From Sediminibacterium sp. (lineage in GTDB: Bacteria; Bacteroidota; Bacteroidia; Chitinophagales; Chitinophagaceae): a stretch of DNA of 64,000 nucleotides. Both the position numbers and the translations under genes were made by a program. How positions within the stretch are numbered: the stretch's first letter is position 1; each line of letters begins with the position of its first letter. The DNA is taken from NCBI GenBank assembly GCA_016786865.1, contig JAEUVE010000015.1:62001-126000 (forward strand). Reading direction: 5' to 3'. The notes beneath the pieces are model-generated. The model was not told the DNA's origin. It saw nothing but the letters and a program-made list of their open reading frames with translations, and ran no database searches. Below, one piece after another: positions 55,384-63,947 of the stretch.

Positions 55384-57235
55384 TCTTTACGAATTTTCTT
55401 TTTTTAACTACTTTTTCCAAAAACCATTTACTCACAAAAGCATCATGGCTTCTGGGAACCTCGTGTCCCAGTTTAGGGAAAACATAGATCTCGCTTTTGG
55501 CAATGGTTTCCGGACTCATTTTATTATATGCTGCCAGCGCGGTTCCCGGAGGTACAAATTCATCGAGCAGACTTACTGCATATAAAACAGGGCAGGCAAC
55601 AGCCGGCATAAAATTCTGCACCTCAAAATACTGAAGTGTATGAACCATCCTGTCGATGGTCATATCCGGATTTTTATCCCGAAACCTGCGCAAATCCCTG
55701 ATAGGGAATTGTACGTCCGGATTGGATTCTGTAATTTCAACATGTCTTACCCAATCGAAGAAGATCGGATTATTGGCCACCACCGTATTGATTTTGTCGG
55801 GCATCATAGCGGCGGCTACCAATGAAAGAGATGCACCCTGACTTCCGCCAAAAGCGATCACCCGCTTCAGGTCCATTCCCATGTCTGCATGGGCATAAAT
55901 AAGCTCAACAGCCCTGACACAATCCATATATATGCCACGATATATATAGTCTTCTTTGTTCTCGATGTTTACCAGCAATTGCTCCCTGTTTTCCGGGTTA
56001 ATCATTTCCTTTACTTTTTTATCGATTCCCCTCACATTTACAGTGAAGCTGATAAAATCGTCGAAGTATAGGGGGTTCAGCTCAATTTTATATCCGCCAA
56101 AACCGATCAGGACAGGGTATTTACCCCGGGGTTTGGGAATGCTGAGCCATCCAAAAACCGGAACATTTCCAAGGGATTGAAATTCTACTCTGTAAACCGT
56201 ATGGAAATAAGTGCTTTTGCTTTCATCAGGAATAATTCTGTATTGCGGATCAATACCTGCCAGTTCATTTCTGGTTGTTTTCCAGAACTCATCAAAGTCG
56301 GGGGGGAGATGATACGGTGTGGCAATTTGATTGATCCTGTAGCCAAATGCGTGTTTGGTTGTATCGTCGTATGTGCTTACGTTCAATGCGGCATCAATAT
56401 TATATACGCCGGCATTGGTGATCTCCGGTAATTTTACCATGAATTTTTTAATCCCCTTTTTCCGCATTTTTATATTCACCGCCGTTTCTCCCACCGGCTT
56501 GCCTTCCTCTGTTTTTACAATCAGTTTAAAGGTTCCTTCCTGTTTTATTTTGTATTTATTGATCAGTGTTACGCTGTAACGGATGTTTTTTCCATTGAAA
56601 AAAAGACCGTTGGCATTATAGGGCTTTACCTTGGTGATGATCTCTCCTTCTTCGTGTTCTTCTTCTTCACCTTGTGGTTCTTCGGCAGCTACTTCCTTAT
56701 CAGACTCGGCTACCAGGGCTTCTTTGGTAGAGGCGTCCGACTCATTTATATTGTCTCTCGACCAGTTTTGGTCGTAAGGATTGGGGATATTTCTGCGATC
56801 ATTTGCTTTTCTTGGGGGGCCGCTGTAGCTGAATTCCCGGGTGATTACTTCGGCGTGATCGTTCAGTTCAATATTGGCATTCAGGGTATATTGTCCTTCA
56901 GCGTCGAGCGGAACCTCAAAGGAGGATGCAATTTTTTTTCTGGCGTTTACCCGAACGTCCAGTGAATTTCGAAGAATGGTTTCGCCCGTGTTGTTTTTAA
57001 CCGTGTAAACCAGTGTTCCTTCCTGATCGGTGGTAAAATTATTTTCAATGGAAATTTTAAACCGGACCGGTTTTCTTGCGCTGAATCCGGCTTTTTTATT
57101 TGCAGCATTCAAAAGAATCACCACGCCCTGATCCCTGCCCTGTTTTTGAAAAGCCTGTGCACCTGGGGGCATAAAAAACAAACCGATCAGCAAAATGCCA
57201 AGCAGGTTGATTTTATATATAAAGGCTGGTTTCAT
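55364..57235 (-). CDS. Ig-domain acetylxylan-esterase-like hydrolase B
   Basis: 623 residues from the ATG at 57235 (an ORF extension to 57268 overlaps the acyltransferase gene). Domain order equals that of hydrolase A: signal, Ig-like (45-140), strongly acidic linker (about 165-200, with EEEEHEEGE), Ig-like (200-300), AXE1-type hydrolase. The triad is S465, D558 and H591. It follows the OafA-like acyltransferase by four bases, which supports a shared acylation/deacylation task (inference). Confidence 0.85.
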   Translation of the reverse strand: MKPAFIYKINLLGILLIGLFFMPPGAQAFQKQGRDQGVVILLNAANKKAGFSARKPVRFKISIENNFTTDQEGTLVYTVKNNTGETILRNSLDVRVNARKKIASSFEVPLDAEGQYTLNANIELNDHAEVITREFSYSGPPRKANDRRNIPNPYDQNWSRDNINESDASTKEALVAESDKEVAAEEPQGEEEEHEEGEIITKVKPYNANGLFFNGKNIRYSVTLINKYKIKQEGTFKLIVKTEEGKPVGETAVNIKMRKKGIKKFMVKLPEITNAGVYNIDAALNVSTYDDTTKHAFGYRINQIATPYHLPPDFDEFWKTTRNELAGIDPQYRIIPDESKSTYFHTVYRVEFQSLGNVPVFGWLSIPKPRGKYPVLIGFGGYKIELNPLYFDDFISFTVNVRGIDKKVKEMINPENREQLLVNIENKEDYIYRGIYMDCVRAVELIYAHADMGMDLKRVIAFGGSQGASLSLVAAAMMPDKINTVVANNPIFFDWVRHVEITESNPDVQFPIRDLRRFRDKNPDMTIDRMVHTLQYFEVQNFMPAVACPVLYAVSLLDEFVPPGTALAAYNKMSPETIAKSEIYVFPKLGHEVPRSHDAFVSKWFLEKVVKKRKFVKNEFGNQ

Positions 57236-57239
57236 AGGC

Positions 57240-58451
57240 CTATTCTTTAACTCGGTTGCCTGAGGCAACTTTTTTTCTCTCCAGCAACGAAGATTTTCTG
57301 ATATATAGATTTACCGGTTCTTCAATCAATTTATAAAGAATAATGGAAACAAGGTTCAGTATAATGAATACCGTTCCTATCAGTACCACAGTATAATTGA
57401 TGTGTTCCGACAACCACCAGTATTCATTGGCATCCAGCCAGGCATAAAAACGATCTGTATTTTTTTCACTGAAATCGCTAGCCAGTTTTGATATGAATCC
57501 AATATGTATCAGGTAAAAAATATAGGAGCTTTTACCAAGCAGCTGCATGAACGACCCGGATAACAAATATCGAATCAACGATTTTTCTTTCATTAAACCA
57601 TAAAAGAACAACACCACACCAATTGGCAACAGAACGTTGTTCGAAAAAATACCAACTGGTTGGTAGAGACCATAGGGGGTTAACGGATCGAGTGGTTGTA
57701 TGGCCATCAGACCAACACTTCCTGCCATTACCAATACACCAAGCAAAGTAAACAGGGGATATTTTTTAACCGTATAGTCTGTTTTTAAAATAACCAGTGC
57801 CAGCGCCATGCCCAAAAAGAATTCCACACAACGCCCAAAAAAAGTATATAGGAACATGAACTTAAAATTCCCGAAGAATCCCCAGAAATTCAGTTTGCCG
57901 AATATAAGTACCAGTAAAACACCAATTCCCAGCAAGATCGCAGGCAGATAAAAAAGGGCTTTTTTCGATTTTTTGATATACAGGAAAAAGAAGGGTGCCA
58001 TAAAATAAAAGCACTCTTCCACCGTAAGCGACCAACCCTGGCTTAAGCCGGTGAATTTGAGGTCGTCAAAAAAGCCTCGTATAAAAAATACGTTCAGCAG
58101 TATGAGTAAGCCGGGTGAAAAGAAATTATTATATACCGACCGGTCTCCCATCCACCATGCAAATGCAAAAGTGGCCAATGTAAGAATCAGGTACATAGGA
58201 TAAATCCGCGCAATCCTGTTTTTGATGTATTTGCGGAACCAGGTGCCATTGATTTCACAGGTATCAAAATACCTTAAACAAATCAGAAAGCCGCTTAATA
58301 CAAAGAACAGCGTTACACCAATATGAAATTCATTGAGTATTCTGAAAAGCGGATAAGGAAATTCAGCCTGGTTAAAATGATGAAAAAATACCAGAAAAGC
58401 TGCAACCGCTCTTACACCTGTTAAAGCCGGGATATAAACGTTAGACTTCAT
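57240..58451 (-). CDS. OafA-type O-acyltransferase (acyltransferase family 3)
   Basis: 403 residues with about ten membrane helices. ALTGVRAVAAFLVFFHHF at the start, LFFVLSGFLI, RIARIYPMY and LTVEECFYF are hallmark acyltransferase-3 segments; the FHH pair marks the active site. Such enzymes O-acetylate or acylate surface polysaccharides, peptidoglycan or lipids at the inner membrane. It sits inside the hydrolase/barrel array, between pair 3 and pair 2, with 4- and 17-base gaps. Confidence 0.93.
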   Translation of the reverse strand: MKSNVYIPALTGVRAVAAFLVFFHHFNQAEFPYPLFRILNEFHIGVTLFFVLSGFLICLRYFDTCEINGTWFRKYIKNRIARIYPMYLILTLATFAFAWWMGDRSVYNNFFSPGLLILLNVFFIRGFFDDLKFTGLSQGWSLTVEECFYFMAPFFFLYIKKSKKALFYLPAILLGIGVLLVLIFGKLNFWGFFGNFKFMFLYTFFGRCVEFFLGMALALVILKTDYTVKKYPLFTLLGVLVMAGSVGLMAIQPLDPLTPYGLYQPVGIFSNNVLLPIGVVLFFYGLMKEKSLIRYLLSGSFMQLLGKSSYIFYLIHIGFISKLASDFSEKNTDRFYAWLDANEYWWLSEHINYTVVLIGTVFIILNLVSIILYKLIEEPVNLYIRKSSLLERKKVASGNRVKE

Positions 58452-58468
58452 ATGCTGTTTTTCTTCCG

Positions 58469-59293
58469 CTATAATTTAGCAACAATTGAAATGGATCCCC
58501 CGGCGCCCTTACCGGTATTTTTTCCAGAAATATCGGTAAAGATGTTAATGAAAAACTGGTAATTCTGATCGATCTTTCGTCCGTAGCCTGCAGTTAACCT
58601 GAAGTAAGAAAACGACCTGATTGCAGCAAGATTCCCATAATTGAAAATGGATTGGGTACTGTTCGATTTTACCCCGCTCATGGCAAAAGTAAACTTATTC
58701 ATTTCATCCACCGGAACCCCCAGTAACGCGTCAAAAAACAACTGTGTTGGGCCTTCGGGGCTAAAATACTGCTTCACGCCTGCATTGATATCGTAATAGG
58801 TATTTCTCAATCTCTCCCGATTGGTTCCGGAAAAAGACATTTTTACCTCCCCGCCTACTTGTTGAAAACCAGTGTAAGGTTGTTTGGCGGTGTTGTTCTG
58901 GTATAGCGGAACAATCAGTGATCCGGATACGGTTAAAAATTTATAGTAGTCGAAACTGTTCAGTAAGTATTGCAAACCAAAACTGGCATCACCCAGGCTG
59001 GCATTCTGTTCTGTAAGGCCGGTTTCCATCTTGCGCTGGATGGTATAGTTGATATTACCAATGAAATCGAGGTTTTCCGTTAATCCGAAGCCTCCGTACA
59101 AACCAAAATAATGCGATGAAAAACGTCCCCCGTTGGCATAATCCACATAAGTGCCGTCGTCTTTCCAGTAACCCTTTGCCTGATAAAGATTATAAGACGG
59201 AACAATCAGATATTTTCCTCTTCCAATAGGAAAACCCGCGTAAACGGCGCTGGAAATCATGGCAAATAAAAGAAGCGAAAAGACCTGTTTCAT
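58469..59293 (-). CDS. Outer-membrane beta-barrel 3 of the esterase/barrel array
   Basis: 274 residues, signal peptide to VYAG, mature start FPIGRGKYLIVPSY. The most divergent of the three barrels but with PEGPTQ, GYGRKI and GKNTGKG kept in register. It follows the degenerate hydrolase C by 21 bases and precedes the OafA-like gene by 17. The barrel looks intact although its partner hydrolase has lost its catalytic residues. Confidence 0.8.
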   Translation of the reverse strand: MKQVFSLLLFAMISSAVYAGFPIGRGKYLIVPSYNLYQAKGYWKDDGTYVDYANGGRFSSHYFGLYGGFGLTENLDFIGNINYTIQRKMETGLTEQNASLGDASFGLQYLLNSFDYYKFLTVSGSLIVPLYQNNTAKQPYTGFQQVGGEVKMSFSGTNRERLRNTYYDINAGVKQYFSPEGPTQLFFDALLGVPVDEMNKFTFAMSGVKSNSTQSIFNYGNLAAIRSFSYFRLTAGYGRKIDQNYQFFINIFTDISGKNTGKGAGGSISIVAKL

Positions 59294-59314
59294 TGTTTGG
59301 TTTTATTTAAGTGA

Positions 59315-60643
59315 TCAGAGAATTTTTTTAATCCAGTAATTCTCCAGCGAATAATAGATATAGTTCATCCCATCAGCATCCGGACTCATAAATATCTCGC
59401 GGTTGTCTATGCGAATCTGGTTATATAATGCTATCGCTGCCTGTGGCGGACAAACCGTGTTTTTAAGGTTGTGCCCGAACAGTACCCTGCAGCGGATATT
59501 TGGCGCAAAATTCACCGGATCAAAATAATCCCAGACCCGGAACAGACCTTCTTTGTTTAACCTGTTTCTTGGGTTGGCTATATAGGATTGGAAATTTCTT
59601 ACGGGCCAGGGTTGAACCTTTTGGGTTTCGGCCATCATAAACAGGGTGCGCATATCCACATATACCGGTCGCTCAAGAATACATCCCTGGGGCCTGCTGT
59701 CCATCGAAGCAACAACTGCAGCCAATACTGCACCCTGTCCTTCTCCTTTTACCACTACTTTTCTGGTATCCAGTTTCAGGTGTTCATGCCGGTAAATAAA
59801 ATCCAGTCCGCGCAGGGCATCCATATATACGCCCCGATAGATATACCTGTTTTTATCGTTCAGCCCAATTACATTAAATGTATTGTAATCGGCATTTGTG
59901 TTGTCTCTGCTGTTACCGTGTCCCCTCACATTCAGCCGGAATACCGCCATGTCTTTTCTCAATGAGTCCGGACGCATTTCCTCCAGATAACCCGGAAGCT
60001 CATAAAGCACTTTAAACCTGCCCCTTTCCTTTGGAACGGAAAGCCAGCCCCTGATGGTTTGCATATCGATCGATTGAAACTCTACCATAAATACGTCCAC
60101 TTCCCTTGTACTCTGGTCTCCTCTTCTGGTAACCCGGAATTTCGGATCTATATTAATCAGGTCTCTTCGGGCATCGTCCCAGAATTGATCAAAATCTGCC
60201 GGACGGTTTACATTGGAATATATTTTTTCCGGATCTACGCCATATCCGAAGTAAAGCGTATCTACGTACCTGTTTGCAGAAACAATCAGCGACATCTGAT
60301 AAAAACCGGGTACAGTTCTGTCGTTCTCCAATTTCAGGTCCGTTGCAAATGCTCTTTTGGCGTCTATGGTAAATCCAAGCTCCTGGTTAAAGGTCTGCTC
60401 GCCTTTGTAATTTCTAACCTCCACCTTCATGCTTCCCCTGATCTTTTCGCCAGTGTTGTTTTTCAGCCTTACATCGTAGCCCACTTTATCGTCGTTCCGA
60501 AAAATGGCTTCTTTTTTAAATGGGCGGATATCATAGGAAATTCCTTTCTGTGCCAGGCACGGGGTAGCAGCACTCAAAATGAGTACGAGGCAGCGCATAA
60601 GAACACTACTCAGGTGCAAAACTCCGGGTACCCTTGCATTCAT
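59315..60643 (-). CDS. Catalytically degenerate Ig-domain esterase-like protein C
   Basis: 442 residues: signal peptide (to CLAQ), one Ig-like domain (about 40-125) and an AXE1-type hydrolase fold (140-442). Alignment by eye to hydrolases A and B shows all three catalytic positions replaced: Ser becomes G302 (GEGQGA), Asp becomes N395 (LKNTVCPP) and His becomes G425 (DADGMN). The reading frame is intact with no frameshift or stop, so it is a likely pseudoenzyme, not a decaying gene. First gene of the array; ATG at 60643 or 60598. Confidence 0.82.
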   Translation of the reverse strand: MNARVPGVLHLSSVLMRCLVLILSAATPCLAQKGISYDIRPFKKEAIFRNDDKVGYDVRLKNNTGEKIRGSMKVEVRNYKGEQTFNQELGFTIDAKRAFATDLKLENDRTVPGFYQMSLIVSANRYVDTLYFGYGVDPEKIYSNVNRPADFDQFWDDARRDLINIDPKFRVTRRGDQSTREVDVFMVEFQSIDMQTIRGWLSVPKERGRFKVLYELPGYLEEMRPDSLRKDMAVFRLNVRGHGNSRDNTNADYNTFNVIGLNDKNRYIYRGVYMDALRGLDFIYRHEHLKLDTRKVVVKGEGQGAVLAAVVASMDSRPQGCILERPVYVDMRTLFMMAETQKVQPWPVRNFQSYIANPRNRLNKEGLFRVWDYFDPVNFAPNIRCRVLFGHNLKNTVCPPQAAIALYNQIRIDNREIFMSPDADGMNYIYYSLENYWIKKIL

Positions 60644-60754
60644 GTGGATGGATATATTAACCTCTTAAGGTAGAACGTTTAAGGTGGTCTTAATATTATA
60701 TTGAATGCTAATAATTTACTGTTACACCCTCCGGGTTCTGCTACAAATGCAGGC

Positions 60755-60784
60755 AAAAAAATGCCCCGGCCTTTCGGTCGGGGC
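60755..60784 (-). terminator. Intrinsic terminator of recA
   Basis: On the minus strand GCCCCGACC-GAAA-GGCCGGGGC (9-bp stem, one mismatch) followed by a T-run with one A. It separates recA from the esterase array, so the array needs its own promoter in 60644-60754, where I saw no exact -7 box. Confidence 0.88.
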
Positions 60785-60811
60785 GTATAGTTACTAACCC
60801 ATCTAAACTAT

Positions 60812-61834
60812 TTATTTTTCTGGCTCTGCTGCTGCCGGCTGTGTTTCGCTGGCCAGTTTGGTCCTTATTTTTCCTTCAATCTCATTAGCCAGTTCAGGAT
60901 TGTCGTGCAAGAGCGTTTTCACCGCATCCCTGCCCTGACCCAGTTTATTTCCTTCATAGCTGAACCAGCTACCGCTTTTTTGTACAATACCCAGTTCAAC
61001 ACCCATATCAATGATTTCCCCTACTTTACTGATTCCTTCTCCAAACATGAGGTCAAATTCTGCAGCCCTAAACGGAGGAGCTACTTTGTTTTTAACCACT
61101 TTAACCTTTACGTGGTTTCCGATGGCAGCATCTCCGTCTTTAATCTGGGTCATTCTTCTGATATCCAGACGAACGGAAGCATAAAACTTAAGTGCATTAC
61201 CACCCGTGGTAGTTTCGGGATTGCCGAACATTACACCAATTTTTTCCCGGAGCTGGTTGATGAATATGCAAACCGTGTTGGTTTTATTAATGGTCGCAGT
61301 CAGCTTACGCAGTGCCTGGCTCATCAGCCTTGCGTGGAGACCCATTTTACTGTCGCCCATTTCACCTTCCAGTTCACTTTTTGGTACAAGTGCCGCCACG
61401 GAATCGATCACAACCACATCCAGTGCGCCGGAAAGAATCAGCCTGTCGGCGATTTCCAGGGCCTGTTCTCCATAATCCGGCTGTGAAATAAGCAGATTGT
61501 CTACGTCCACACCCAGTTTTTTTGCATATGCGCTGTCAAATGCGTGCTCTGCGTCAATAATGGCACACATTCCGCCTTTTTTCTGTGCTTCGGCGATCAC
61601 ATGGATTGCAATGGTGGTTTTACCGGATGATTCTGGTCCGTATATTTCAATAATCCTTCCTTTTGGTAATCCGCCCACACCCAATGCGGTGTCCAGGCCT
61701 ATGGAGCCGGTAGAGATTACCTCCATAGGAGCGGTGCTTTTTTCGTTCATGAGCATCACACTGCCCTTTCCATAATCTTTATCGATCTTATCAATCGTCA
61801 GTTTCAGCGCCTTCAGTTTTTCTGCGTTACTCAT
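60812..61834 (-). CDS. recA: Recombinase A
   Basis: 340 residues. Walker [10 protein letters not shown] (about 66-74), [10 protein letters not shown], the L1/L2 loops ([30 protein letters not shown]) and a charged C-terminal tail are standard. Homologous recombination and SOS coprotease. Monocistronic between a terminator and an operator-rich upstream region. Confidence 0.99.
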   Translation of the reverse strand: MSNAEKLKALKLTIDKIDKDYGKGSVMLMNEKSTAPMEVISTGSIGLDTALGVGGLPKGRIIEIYGPESSGKTTIAIHVIAEAQKKGGMCAIIDAEHAFDSAYAKKLGVDVDNLLISQPDYGEQALEIADRLILSGALDVVVIDSVAALVPKSELEGEMGDSKMGLHARLMSQALRKLTATINKTNTVCIFINQLREKIGVMFGNPETTTGGNALKFYASVRLDIRRMTQIKDGDAAIGNHVKVKVVKNKVAPPFRAAEFDLMFGEGISKVGEIIDMGVELGIVQKSGSWFSYEGNKLGQGRDAVKTLLHDNPELANEIEGKIRTKLASETQPAAAEPEK

Positions 61835-61853
61835 GTAATTAAGATTTTGTGGT

Positions 61854-61861
61854 CAAATTTA
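61854..61861 (-). promoter_or_regulatory. -7 box (TAAATTTG) of recA
   Basis: Exact TAnnTTTG on the minus strand, 20 bases before the recA ATG. No TTG at the normal -33 distance; a palindrome array occupies that region instead. Confidence 0.5.
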
Positions 61862-61869
61862 ATGGTGAT

Positions 61870-61941
61870 GTAAAACTAAGTGGTTTTTATTAATTAACAC
61901 TAATTTTTTTAGTATTTTTTTACTAACGGGTTTAGTTTTAC
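61870..61941. repeat. ACTAA/TTAGT palindrome array upstream of recA
   Basis: ACTAA-N5-TTAGT occurs exactly at 61899-61913 and again at 61922-61936 (period 23). Their inner halves also form TTAGTA-N6-TACTAA (61909-61926), and a further ACTAA at 61875-61879 lies 24 bases before the first copy. The outer 10-mers GTAAAACTAA (61870-61879) and TTAGTTTTAC (61932-61941) are perfect reverse complements. A candidate operator array for a DNA-damage regulator; the protein is unknown. Confidence 0.6.
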
Positions 61942-61957
61942 TTTTATTGCGCTAAAT

Positions 61958-61990
61958 TAATACGCCGCCATTTTGGGTGGCAGCGTATTA
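61958..61990 (-). terminator. Hairpin/terminator of the gamma-glutamyltransferase gene
   Basis: Minus-strand hairpin TAATACGC-x-GCCA (12 pairs, one mismatch, 7-base loop), about 31 bases after the ggt stop. Only a weak T-tract follows, so it may act as an RNA-stabilising or factor-assisted terminator. Confidence 0.55.
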
Positions 61991-62021
61991 TTACTGATTT
62001 TGAGTATTTTTTCACGGTATT

Positions 62022-63914
62022 TTACCAGCCAATCCCGTAATCTTCCCCATTATTGGAAGACCCTCCCCAGATTGAGCCGTGTTTCCTATCAAAGAAGATG
62101 GCATTGATCGGGCCGCTTGTCCGATCGCCAAAGCTGAGCTTATAACCCATTTTCTTCAGTGCTTCCCTCGTAGATTCCGGCGTTTTATTAGACAACAGAA
62201 TATTTCCCGGTTTGGGTTTACGGTCGCTGATTTTGGTACCGCCCAGCGATAACCACAGTTGATTTGTATTGATATTGGCCGCTTCGCAGGCCTGCTGAAC
62301 AGTCATCCCAAATTCATGCATATTTAAAAAGAACTGGATCAGGTTTTGGTCCTGTGTATCACCACCCTGTACAGCAAAAGACAAATAAGGCTTACCTTCC
62401 TTCAACGCCATGGAGGGGGTGAGGGTAACCCTTGGCCGCTTACCGGGCTCTACCACATTAAACGGATTGAGGCTGGCATCCAATACAAAGCTTTGCATCC
62501 GCTGGCTCATGCCCACGCCCGTGTTGCCCGCAATGCAGGCGGGTAACCAGCCGCCACTGGGTGTAATGGATACTACCCAACCTTCCGCGTCTGCAGCTTC
62601 CACACTGGTGGTTCCTCTCCAGAGACGGTCCATATACAGCTCTTTTTCTAACATGGCGGTTGCCGTGCTATCGTGTGCGGGTACAAAATTTCTTTTCCCG
62701 GTTGTATCATCTTCCATTTTTCTTTTTTTCAGCAGTTCTGTATAGGGATTCACACCGCCTTCGAAGGGATAGGGGTCGCCGGGACCCATATTGGCCACAT
62801 TTTTCTCTGGATCAATTTCTTTGGCCCGCTGTTTTGCATATTCTTTGCTCAACAAGCCGTTCATAGGCTGTTTGGTTGGAGCAAATGCGGGATCTCCGTA
62901 ATAAAAATCACGGTCTGCAAATGCAAGACTCATAGACTGATACACGGTGTTAATGTATTGGGGAGAATTGTATCCCATACTTTTCAGGTCGAAATTTTCC
63001 AGAATATTCAGCGATTGTAACAACGCTGGCCCCTGGGTCCATTGAGACAATTTGTAAACATCCACGCCTTTATAATTGATTTTCATTGGCTCTTCTTCCT
63101 TTACCCTCCAATTGGCGAGATCGGCCCTGGTAATGAGACCACCCTGTTCCGCGCTGCCCCTCACAAATTCAGCTGCAATGTCTCCTTTATAAAAACGATC
63201 ATATGCGGCCTGAATCGCCTGCCCGCGTGATTTTTTCAATTTTATTGCGGCCTGTTCTGCTTCCACCAGTTTGGTCAGTGTATTCAACAGGTCTTTTTGT
63301 ACAAAAATTTCTCCGGCTTCCGGCGCTTCTCTTTTTTCACCCGGATGGGTAAGGAAAACTTTTTTACTGTAGGGCCATTGCTTAATGCGGTCTTTTCCAC
63401 GCTCAATACTATTGGCTGTTTGGGCTTCTATGGGATACCCGGCTGCCAGTTGCATAGCGGGCGCCAGCACCTGCTTCAGACTCATGGTTCCATACCGGGC
63501 TAGCATATGACAGATTCCGCCAACCGTTCCCGGGGTAACTGCTGCCAGCGGGCCATATTCGGGAGGAAAATTATAGCCCTTGCCTTTAAAGAATTCCGCG
63601 GTGGCACCCGTAGGCGCCACACCCAGCGCGTTAATACCAATTACTTTTCCTGTTTTCGGATTGTAAATGAGGGCCTGGGTTTCTCCGCCCCAGCTCAGTA
63701 CATCCCACATGGTGCAGGTAGCCGCCAGCATAGCGCATGCGGCATCAACAGCATTTCCTCCTTGTTGAAAGATCATTGATCCGGCAGTGGCCGCCAGGGG
63801 TTTGCCGGTAATGGCCATCCATTTTTTTCCATGCAACGGAGGTTTTTGCGTGGGTTGACTAAAAGAAACTGCCGTTAACAAAACAGCAGAAAAAAAGAGC
63901 AGGGATTTTTTCAT
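62022..63914 (-). CDS. ggt: Gamma-glutamyltransferase
   Basis: 630 residues with a signal peptide (to SFSQ). N-terminal nucleophile hydrolase fold; the autoprocessing and nucleophile Thr should be T435 in RGTTSVEAADAEG. The common motif is TTHxSVVD; here His is missing and the following residues differ, so it is an atypical member. The second motif reads PRVTLTPSMALKEG and VQGGDTQDQN. Periplasmic transfer or hydrolysis of gamma-glutamyl groups such as glutathione. Probably co-transcribed with the dipeptidase gene upstream. Confidence 0.9.
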   Translation of the reverse strand: MKKSLLFFSAVLLTAVSFSQPTQKPPLHGKKWMAITGKPLAATAGSMIFQQGGNAVDAACAMLAATCTMWDVLSWGGETQALIYNPKTGKVIGINALGVAPTGATAEFFKGKGYNFPPEYGPLAAVTPGTVGGICHMLARYGTMSLKQVLAPAMQLAAGYPIEAQTANSIERGKDRIKQWPYSKKVFLTHPGEKREAPEAGEIFVQKDLLNTLTKLVEAEQAAIKLKKSRGQAIQAAYDRFYKGDIAAEFVRGSAEQGGLITRADLANWRVKEEEPMKINYKGVDVYKLSQWTQGPALLQSLNILENFDLKSMGYNSPQYINTVYQSMSLAFADRDFYYGDPAFAPTKQPMNGLLSKEYAKQRAKEIDPEKNVANMGPGDPYPFEGGVNPYTELLKKRKMEDDTTGKRNFVPAHDSTATAMLEKELYMDRLWRGTTSVEAADAEGWVVSITPSGGWLPACIAGNTGVGMSQRMQSFVLDASLNPFNVVEPGKRPRVTLTPSMALKEGKPYLSFAVQGGDTQDQNLIQFFLNMHEFGMTVQQACEAANINTNQLWLSLGGTKISDRKPKPGNILLSNKTPESTREALKKMGYKLSFGDRTSGPINAIFFDRKHGSIWGGSSNNGEDYGIGW

Positions 63915-63947
63915 AACAATAATAATTATAGGGTGTTGGTATGGTAT

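Noticed and set aside
59315..60643. Hydrolase C as a frameshifted pseudogene
   Set aside because: The frame is continuous from signal peptide to C-terminus with fold residues kept throughout; only catalytic residues are substituted.
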